From Verrucomicrobiota bacterium (GTDB lineage: Bacteria > Verrucomicrobiota > Verrucomicrobiia > Chthoniobacterales > UBA10450), in assembly GCA_003217965.1 (NCBI GenBank), contig QHNB01000019.1, forward strand, positions 1 through 19,288: a DNA stretch of 19,288 nt. The letters run 5' to 3'. Both the position numbers and the translations under genes were made by a program. Every line of letters starts with the position of its first letter. The first letter of the stretch is position 1. The notes under the pieces are model-generated. The model ran no database searches, had not been told where the DNA came from, and saw nothing but the letters and a program-made list of their open reading frames with translations. Positions 14,031-19,288 of this stretch are shown piece after piece.

Positions 14031-14054
14031 TGTAGCCGCGGTCGCTGACCGCGG
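14031..14054 (-). repeat. Palindromic repeat, copy 1 (inverted orientation)
   Basis: TGTAG at 14031-14035 is followed by CCGCGGTC (14036-14043), a 3-base GCT loop, and GACCGCGG (14047-14054), a perfect 8 bp stem. Read on the minus strand it has the same plan as the two copies downstream: a G+C-rich hairpin followed by CTACA. Confidence 0.55.
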
Positions 14055-14147
14055 ACTTTGCTCTTATCGCCACAGTCGCCTCGCCCTGCGAGCTGAGCCG
14101 GAGCTTTATGCGAAGGATGCTCGAGGCGCCGCTGCCGTCTTTTCCTC

Positions 14148-14175
14148 ACGCGGCGACAGAAGGCCGGAGCTACAA
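14148..14175 (+). repeat. Palindromic repeat, copy 2
   Basis: A 28-base unit beginning ACGCGGCGACAGA and ending GCTACAA. It matches copy 3 at 23 of 28 positions by eye, with differences concentrated in the 3' arm, so its stem is less perfect than that of copy 3. Confidence 0.55.
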
Positions 14176-14205
14176 ATATTGCCGCTATCATCCCGGGCGC
14201 GCTGT

Positions 14206-14225
14206 CGCCTCGTTCTGTCGAGGCG
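14206..14225. repeat. Perfect 7 bp hairpin
   Basis: CGCCTCG at 14206-14212 pairs with CGAGGCG at 14219-14225 around a TTCTGT loop. A similar but imperfect CGCCTCG...GCTCGAGGCG arrangement occurs at about 14087-14130. The loop and surroundings (TCTGTCG) resemble parts of the neighbouring repeats. Confidence 0.45.
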
Positions 14226-14244
14226 CAATTGTCATCTTTCGTCT

Positions 14245-14272
14245 ACGCGGCGACAGAGCGCCGCGACTACAA
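14245..14272 (+). repeat. Palindromic repeat, copy 3
   Basis: CGCGGCG (14246-14252) pairs with CGCCGCG (14259-14265) around ACAGAG, followed by ACTACAA. It is the same 28-base plan as copy 2, about 97 bases away. REP-like units ending in TGTAG/CTACA appear common in soil Verrucomicrobiota genomes; that statement is from general familiarity. Confidence 0.55.
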
Positions 14273-14300
14273 TTTATTTCCGCAACTCAGGACGACGTTT

Positions 14301-15470
14301 TCAGTCCAGCCGACCGAACGCATCGATCCCCGTGATATCGTGACCGACTACCAGCGTGTGGATGTCGTGCGTGCCTTCGTAGGTGTAAACAGCCTCGAGA
14401 TTCATCAGGTGCCGAATCACGGAATAGCGATCGGTAATGCCGACCGCGCCCAAGATGTCACGCGCCTTGCGGGCGCATTCGAGTGCCATCCACACGTTGT
14501 TCCGCTTCGCCAGCGAAATCTGAGAAGAGCGTGCCGTCCCTGCCTCCATCATGCGCGTGAGACGCAACGCCAGTAATTGCGCTTTCGTAATCTCCTGCAC
14601 CATCCAGACGAGCTTCTCCTGCACCAATTGGAAGCCGGCAATGGCGCGGCCAAACTGCTTGCGCGATTTGGCATAGGCCAGCGCTGTTTCGTAACAATCC
14701 GTGGCTGCGCCAATCACCCCCCAGGCCACGCCCACACGGGCCTGTGACAGACACGAGAGCGGTGCGCGCAGACCCGATGCGTTGGGCAGGCGATTCGCCG
14801 CCGGGATGCGGCAGTTTTCGAACCAGCATTCTGATGTCCGTGACATGCGAAGGCTAAACTTTCCCTCAATGTCCTGAGCGCGAAATCCAGGTGCGTCCTT
14901 ATCCACGACGAATCCACCGACGCGCCCATCGTCGTCCTTCGCCCAAACTACTTTCACGTCGGCGGTGGAAGCGTTGCCGATCCAGGCCTTGCTGCCATTC
15001 AAGACATAATGATCGCCGTCCCGCGTAGCGCGGGTTTCCATACCACCGGGGTCCGAGCCGTGTCCGTGCTCGGTAAGAGCGAAGCAACCGACGCGTTCAC
15101 CAGATACCAGCCCGGGCAGCCAGCGTTTGTGTTGTTCCGGCGTCCCGAAGCAGCGAATTGCATATATGGCGAGAGCGCCTTGGACCGATGCCACGGAACG
15201 AAGTCCCGAGTCCGCTCGTTCCAGTTCCTGCATGATCAGGCCGTAGGCGGTGTAGCTCAGCCCAGCGCATCCGTTTTCTTTCAGGAATGGTGCATAGAAG
15301 CCCAACTCGCCCATGCGCGCGGTGAGACGTTCCGGAAATTTAGCCGCCCGATGACACGGCACGATCTCCGGCAAAGCTTCCTCCTGCACAAAACGTCGTG
15401 CCCGATCCCGCGCGGCGCGCTCCTCCTCCGTGAGAAGTTCTTCGATGGCGTAGTAATCCAGCGAGGTCAT
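14301..15470 (-). CDS. Acyl-CoA dehydrogenase, glutaryl-CoA-dehydrogenase-like
   Basis: A 389-residue protein if started at ATG 15470; ATG 15485 (five more residues) and TTG 15524 are alternatives and no ribosome site decides. The family signatures are present: CFALTEHGHGSDPGGMETRA (FAD and substrate loop), SKAWIGNA, ARVGVAWGVIGAA, RKQFGRAIAGFQLVQEKL, and YEGTHDIHTLVVG, whose Glu is the catalytic base. LRSVASVQGAL near residue 90 contains the Arg-Ser that in glutaryl-CoA dehydrogenases binds the substrate's second carboxylate, which favours the decarboxylating enzyme (glutaryl-CoA to crotonyl-CoA plus CO2) in lysine and tryptophan breakdown. TEHGHGSDP differs from the usual TEPNSGSDP. The protein is soluble, FAD-dependent and passes electrons to ETF. 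Confidence 0.85.
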   Translation of the reverse strand: MTSLDYYAIEELLTEEERAARDRARRFVQEEALPEIVPCHRAAKFPERLTARMGELGFYAPFLKENGCAGLSYTAYGLIMQELERADSGLRSVASVQGALAIYAIRCFGTPEQHKRWLPGLVSGERVGCFALTEHGHGSDPGGMETRATRDGDHYVLNGSKAWIGNASTADVKVVWAKDDDGRVGGFVVDKDAPGFRAQDIEGKFSLRMSRTSECWFENCRIPAANRLPNASGLRAPLSCLSQARVGVAWGVIGAATDCYETALAYAKSRKQFGRAIAGFQLVQEKLVWMVQEITKAQLLALRLTRMMEAGTARSSQISLAKRNNVWMALECARKARDILGAVGITDRYSVIRHLMNLEAVYTYEGTHDIHTLVVGHDITGIDAFGRLD

Positions 15471-15571
15471 GTGATGCGATTCCATGAATGCGCGAAGTCT
15501 AACGGGCACGCCACCCGAAGACAACGAGCCTCGCTCCGTCTGGAGCTTTCAGTGTTACGAACTCGTGCACA

Positions 15572-17581
15572 TCATTTCCGCCTGCCACGCGTCGCGAAAG
15601 TAAAAGCGTTCACTCCCTTGACGAATGTGTCGAGAAGCGAGGGAGTGGGTTCGCGCGAGTAGCGGAGCGCGATGTAGGTGTTTGAAATGTTTCGGATGCG
15701 CTTCGACTGGTCAGGGACCAAATCAGCGGCGCGCATGGCAAAATCCAATGGGCCCTCCCACGGCTGGCGCTCTGCGCCCAGACGGGCAGCTTTTCGGCAA
15801 AAACGTTGATACAATGCTTTGACCCTGTCGGCCCGTGATCGGCTGCGAAAGCGCATCCAGCCGCCGTAAATTGCGAGAAGACCACCAGCTATTATCAAAA
15901 TGCGCATAAATAGTGAGAAGGGACTGGCGACGCTTATTCCGATCTCCGCGACGAATGACTGCTGCGCTTCAGCATCGAAACTCAAGACGCGAGTGTCCCA
16001 AGCGTAATTGATACTGTCCCAGGCCAGCCGGAGCTTGGTAAATATCGGCCGTTGCGCGAGATTTCTCGCGAATGTGTTGCTCGTGCGATTTGCAATGGCG
16101 CGACGCGCGAGGAAAGAATCGAGCCCAAGATTAACCCGTTCAGGCGCGACCACGCTCGTTGGATCAACTCGTTGCCATCCTTTGTCCGGAAGCCAGACTT
16201 CGCACCAGGCATGAGTATCGGACTGTCGAACGAGGAAAAAGCGACCAAATTCGTTGTATTCACCCCCCAAATAACCGACAACGACCCGCGCGGGAATTCC
16301 GGCGAGTCGCATCAAGGTGGCGAAGCTGCTCGCGTAGTGCTCACAGAAACCGAGCCGCCGATGAAAAAGGAATTCATCGAGATCTCGCTCTTTGTACGGG
16401 CCAGGTGAAAGCGAATACTGAAACCCTCCGCTGCGGAAAAATTGCAGTGCGCTATTCACCACCGCAGCTGGGTTGGCGCTCGAACTGGTCCAGGATTGCA
16501 CGAGCTCGCGCACAGCTGGACTAAGCCAGGCTGGAACTTCAAGTAACATCCTGCGCTCTCGGGAGGAGAGTTCCTTGCGGCTAATTGCGAGGGAAGATTT
16601 AACCTCGTAGCGACGCGGCTTTCGAATCGGTTCACGACTCCAAAGGCAATCACCTGGCGCGAGTGATGCGCCGGCAGGCGGTGAAGATGGCCAATCGAGG
16701 GCGAACATCCAGTGCCCACCGTGTGGCTCGATCGTAATCCATTGTCGGATTCCTTCGTCGCCTGAAAGGGGTATTGTAGCGGGGTAAATCGACGCCGGGG
16801 AATCAGGGGCGCGCCACTCGAAACCTTCGCCGTGGGATAGGACGACCCCGTGCCAGTACATGGCAGCTGGCGACGGGATCCGGCCATCGGGAAACTCCAC
16901 GCGAAACGCTACCTGCGAAGAATTGGCGAGGGTTGCGATACTGCCAGGCGAAAGGCGATCGCTGAAACCAGCCGTGCCCGAGCTTGGTTGCATGATCTGG
17001 AACCGAAATCCAGCCGGCAGCCGAGGAAACAAAAGGAAAAGCAAGACGACAAGTGGCAATGCCTGGCCGAGGAGCTTGCCAGCAAGACGCAGCGGCGACC
17101 AAAAGGCTCCGGGCGATGACCCGCGATGAAATTGAATTAGCGCCACGAGTAACAAGCTGAAGGCGACCAGTAGACAAAGCGCGACAGCAAGATCCTGTGA
17201 AAGAAAAAATCCGCAGAGACAAAGTACCCATCCGAATATGACCATGACCTGGAACTCGCGCGCGGTGTGCGCTTCCAAAATCTTAAGTGACATCAGCACG
17301 ACGATGAGCGACACGCCCGGCTCGATGCCTTTGACAGAGCCGTAGCTGAAAAAAATCGCGCCAAGAGTAACGGCTGCGAGCACGACTTTAAAGAGAACCG
17401 AGCGCAGCCGATACCCCCTGGGTTCCATCCAAAACTTAGCTGCGAGTGTGATGAGAAACAGTATGGGTATCCAAGGGGCGAGGCCTCCAAACATCGGTGG
17501 CAACGTGAAAAGAAGTGCCGCCGCAAGCCACAAAAGCGGTCGTCGCGGGATACGGGTATCCTTTTTGCGAGATGCTTTCAC
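15572..17581 (-). CDS. TgpA-type membrane transglutaminase (DUF3488-transglutaminase core-DUF4129)
   Basis: A 669-residue protein if started at GTG 17581, which overlaps the DUF58 stop as GTGA; a TTG at 17608 would add nine residues. An N-terminal block of about six membrane helices (residues 15-185) is followed by a large extracytoplasmic region. That region holds the transglutaminase core RRLGFCEHYASSFATLMRLAG (catalytic Cys), DTHAWCEVWL (His) and QRVDPT (Asp). A last membrane helix (FMRILIIAGGLLAIYGGW) and a cytoplasmic tail resembling DUF4129 complete it. Papain-like proteins of this type act at the outer face of the inner membrane; the related Pseudomonas TgpA is reported to be essential, but the substrate is unknown. 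It is encoded last in a moxR-DUF58-tgpA module, which implies co-function with the ATPase. Confidence 0.92.
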   Translation of the reverse strand: MKASRKKDTRIPRRPLLWLAAALLFTLPPMFGGLAPWIPILFLITLAAKFWMEPRGYRLRSVLFKVVLAAVTLGAIFFSYGSVKGIEPGVSLIVVLMSLKILEAHTAREFQVMVIFGWVLCLCGFFLSQDLAVALCLLVAFSLLLVALIQFHRGSSPGAFWSPLRLAGKLLGQALPLVVLLFLLFPRLPAGFRFQIMQPSSGTAGFSDRLSPGSIATLANSSQVAFRVEFPDGRIPSPAAMYWHGVVLSHGEGFEWRAPDSPASIYPATIPLSGDEGIRQWITIEPHGGHWMFALDWPSSPPAGASLAPGDCLWSREPIRKPRRYEVKSSLAISRKELSSRERRMLLEVPAWLSPAVRELVQSWTSSSANPAAVVNSALQFFRSGGFQYSLSPGPYKERDLDEFLFHRRLGFCEHYASSFATLMRLAGIPARVVVGYLGGEYNEFGRFFLVRQSDTHAWCEVWLPDKGWQRVDPTSVVAPERVNLGLDSFLARRAIANRTSNTFARNLAQRPIFTKLRLAWDSINYAWDTRVLSFDAEAQQSFVAEIGISVASPFSLFMRILIIAGGLLAIYGGWMRFRSRSRADRVKALYQRFCRKAARLGAERQPWEGPLDFAMRAADLVPDQSKRIRNISNTYIALRYSREPTPSLLDTFVKGVNAFTFATRGRRK

Positions 17582-18465
17582 TTGAACAAGGCGAGTGCGC
17601 GCAAACAATGATGAAAATGCGAGTGACCAAGTGACGGCGCGATCTCGACGGCCGGCAGACGCAATCCGTATGAAACTCGGGCGCGTTCCGCCTCAATCAC
17701 CCAAAGCACGAGCTGCGAAAGCCGCTCCTCTAGGTCACTGAAGGGGACAGCCGCAAAATCGAGATAGAGGAGGCCGTCGGCTTCCGCGCTGAACTGCTTC
17801 GTCATCAGTGCCTGTCCGCGCGCCACCGCCTTCCAGTCGATGTGGCGTTGCGATTCACCCGAGACGTAAGCACGCACACCGGCGAAATCGTCACCCTCCC
17901 CGAGCTGCTGGGAGGATTTATTCTGTCTTGCGCGCGTCCTAGCTTTGGGAAGGTTTGGGTCACCGGCAGGTTTTGGATAAACAAGATACCGCTGCGGCGC
18001 GGTGATGTGTTTCGACGTCCGGAGGAAGCCAAGCGGATATATCGTCGTCAGGCATAGTCTTCCGATCGGGTGTTCACCGCGACGTGGCGCGGAGAATCGA
18101 AGCGTAACGCGCGCGGCTTTGCCCGCGGGGATATGGTCGACTTGTTCGCGAGGACTGCCCGAGTCTGGCAGAGTTAGAGCGATGGCGGATCGCGTCGCGC
18201 GAGACTCATTCACGATCTCGACCGGAAGCGAAACTTCGTCGCCGGCAAACGTTGGCTTGACCGATTCCGCACTCGCTTTCAGACCGGCCAAATTGAGCAG
18301 CGTGTGTGGGATCGAAATCAGAAACACGCTCGTCAAACAGAACAAAAGCAGGTAGGCCGCGGCATTATTTTGACTGGCGGCCGCGTACCACATTGCCGCC
18401 ATCACGAACAACAGAGCAGCCAGTCCCGCGGTGGGCGATACGCGCGAGAATCTGTGTTTTCTCAT
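17578..18465 (-). CDS. DUF58 domain-containing protein
   Basis: A 295-residue protein from ATG 18465, whose ATGA overlaps the MoxR stop. Two membrane helices near residues 12-30 and 36-58 anchor it. A beta-rich segment follows (SVKPTFAGDEVSLPVEIVNES...VTLRFSAPRRGEHPIG), and then the DUF58 signature GEGDDFAGVRAYVSGESQRHIDWKAVARG (residues 190-220) and TKQFSAEADGLLYLDFA. DUF58 proteins resemble von Willebrand factor A-type adaptor folds and occur almost always beside MoxR ATPases, where they may link the ATPase to a membrane target. Its stop overlaps the transglutaminase start by 4 bases. Length (about 300) is normal for the short DUF58 class. Confidence 0.9.
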   Translation of the reverse strand: MRKHRFSRVSPTAGLAALLFVMAAMWYAAASQNNAAAYLLLFCLTSVFLISIPHTLLNLAGLKASAESVKPTFAGDEVSLPVEIVNESRATRSAIALTLPDSGSPREQVDHIPAGKAARVTLRFSAPRRGEHPIGRLCLTTIYPLGFLRTSKHITAPQRYLVYPKPAGDPNLPKARTRARQNKSSQQLGEGDDFAGVRAYVSGESQRHIDWKAVARGQALMTKQFSAEADGLLYLDFAAVPFSDLEERLSQLVLWVIEAERARVSYGLRLPAVEIAPSLGHSHFHHCLRALALFK

Positions 18466-19288
18466 GGAACCGAGACACTGCGCAGCAAAGCATCGGCCAG
18501 CGTGCGTCCACTCTGTCCCGGCTGTTCAATATCGTGTCCGAGCCGATGCGCCATGACCGCGACTCCGACAGCCTGAATGTCTTCCGGAAGAACCATGTCG
18601 CGCCCACTGAGAACTGCCCAGGCCTGTGACGCATGCAACAAGGCGAGACCCGCGCGCGGCGAAAGACCGGTGTTGTGGCGTTGGCGCGAGGCATCGAGCA
18701 AATCCTGTAAGTAATCAAGCAGCGCCGGGGAAGTATGCGTCTTGCGGACGTTCTGCTGAATCTCAAGCAAAGTATCGATGCTGAATACCGGCTTGAGTTC
18801 CTTTAGCATGTCGCGACGATCCATTCCCAAAAGCATGGCGCGTTCACTGGCGCGGTCTGGTACGCCCAATTCGATCCGCATCAGAAATCGGTCGAGTTGA
18901 GATTCGGGCAGCGGAAAGGTGCCGACCTGATGCTGCGGATTTTGCGTGGCAATCACGAAGAAGGGTTGCGGTAATTCATGCGTTACGCCATCGGCGGAAA
19001 CGTGGTGTTCCTCCATTGCTTCCAGCAGCGCGCTTTGCGTTTTCGCCGTGGCCCGATTGACCTCATCTATCAATACCACCTGTGAAAAGAGCGGCCCGCG
19101 ATGAAAGACAAAGCGTTGTTCGTCCCGATCAAAAATGGAATTGCCGAGAATGTCCGCCGGAAGCAGATCGCTCGTGAACTGGATCCGCTGAAAGCCGAGA
19201 GCGAGCGTGCGTGCCAGTGCCTGCGAGAGAGTAGTTTTGCCAACGCCGGGAATATCTTCGATAAGCAGATGGCCACGCGCGAGGAGAC
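18462..19288 (-). CDS. MoxR-family AAA+ ATPase (5' end outside the window)
   Basis: The frame runs from the window edge (first full codon ends at 19286) to TGA at 18462-18464, giving 274 residues of a protein normally about 320-330 long. Present are Walker A (GVGKTTLS), Walker B (VVLIDEVNRA, D-E pair), sensor 1 (FFVIATQNP), the MoxR-typical VGTFPLPESQLDRFLMRI, and the helical lid with SPRAGLALLHASQAWA (sensor 2 Arg region). A shorter start inside the Walker B segment is excluded because coding similarity clearly continues upstream. MoxR ATPases are hexameric, chaperone-like, and act with VWA-type or DUF58 partners on membrane or secreted proteins. It is the first visible gene of the moxR-DUF58-tgpA unit and overlaps the DUF58 start by 4 bases. 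Confidence 0.95.
   Translation of the reverse strand, partial: LLARGHLLIEDIPGVGKTTLSQALARTLALGFQRIQFTSDLLPADILGNSIFDRDEQRFVFHRGPLFSQVVLIDEVNRATAKTQSALLEAMEEHHVSADGVTHELPQPFFVIATQNPQHQVGTFPLPESQLDRFLMRIELGVPDRASERAMLLGMDRRDMLKELKPVFSIDTLLEIQQNVRKTHTSPALLDYLQDLLDASRQRHNTGLSPRAGLALLHASQAWAVLSGRDMVLPEDIQAVGVAVMAHRLGHDIEQPGQSGRTLADALLRSVSVP

Larger units (their letters stand above)
13986..14300. other. Palindrome-rich intergenic spacer between thiolase and acyl-CoA dehydrogenase genes
   Basis: No coding region is supported here. The stretch carries at least three related hairpin repeats (14031-14054, 14148-14175, 14245-14272) and a further hairpin at 14206-14225, listed separately. Any thiolase promoter must lie near its 13986 end, but none is evident. 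Confidence 0.6.

Noticed and set aside
15009..15662. 217-residue plus-strand open frame
   Set aside because: It is antisense to the acyl-CoA dehydrogenase gene and extends across the gap to the transglutaminase gene, with no domain-like features.
1..19288. Search for tRNA, rRNA, CRISPR arrays and phage integrase genes
   Set aside because: No cloverleaf-like tRNA pattern, no regularly spaced direct repeats, and no rRNA or integrase motif could be found by eye on either strand.

Overview
The window looks like chromosomal DNA from a free-living, aerobic, Gram-negative-type bacterium of moderate G+C content. The most likely source is soil Verrucomicrobiota of the Chthoniobacterales/Udaeobacter kind. 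That placement is an inference from three things: the style of the ECF sigma/anti-sigma pair, the small intergenic palindromes ending in TGTAG/CTACA, and weak or absent Shine-Dalgarno sequences before several genes. No rRNA, tRNA, CRISPR array, integrase or complete insertion sequence is visible.

Layout: 1-1054 (+) has the end of an OsmC-family protein and a nickel-binding-like (DUF4242)/class III nucleotide cyclase fusion. 1156-2010 (-) is an EamA transporter. 2087-4128 (+) is a tightly coupled pair, an HExxH putative zinc metallopeptidase followed 2 bp later by a D-Ala-D-Ala-ligase-like ATP-grasp enzyme. 4129-5338 is a long gene-poor stretch holding a decayed second copy of an RRM RNA-binding gene and several hairpins. 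5339-7497 (+) is a compact cluster: RRM protein, translation initiation factor IF-1, a small Cys-containing protein, a membrane fatty-acid desaturase and a VOC protein. 7725-8318 (-) is a small alpha/beta hydrolase. 8506-9075 (-) is what remains of a ferritin-like protein. 9205-10300 (+) is an ECF sigma factor overlapped by its membrane anti-sigma-like partner. 10344-10631 (-) is a small winged-helix-like protein. 10813-12747 (+) is a PAS-PAS hybrid histidine kinase. 12753-19288 (-) carries a thiolase, a glutaryl-CoA-dehydrogenase-like enzyme, a TgpA-type transglutaminase, a DUF58 protein and a MoxR ATPase, the last three joined by 4-base stop/start overlaps.

Working together: RRM, IF-1 and desaturase suggest a low-temperature adaptation unit (RNA structure, translation initiation, membrane fluidity). 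MoxR, DUF58 and TgpA form a well-known but poorly understood chaperone/transglutaminase module of the cell envelope. The acyl-CoA dehydrogenase and thiolase point to degradation of amino-acid-derived CoA esters. Sigma and anti-sigma, the kinase and the cyclase are three separate signalling inputs. The best candidates for undescribed biology are the metallopeptidase/ATP-grasp pair, the RRM-IF1-desaturase cluster with its decayed RRM paralog and structured upstream region, and the Cys-rich extracytoplasmic domain of the anti-sigma-like protein.
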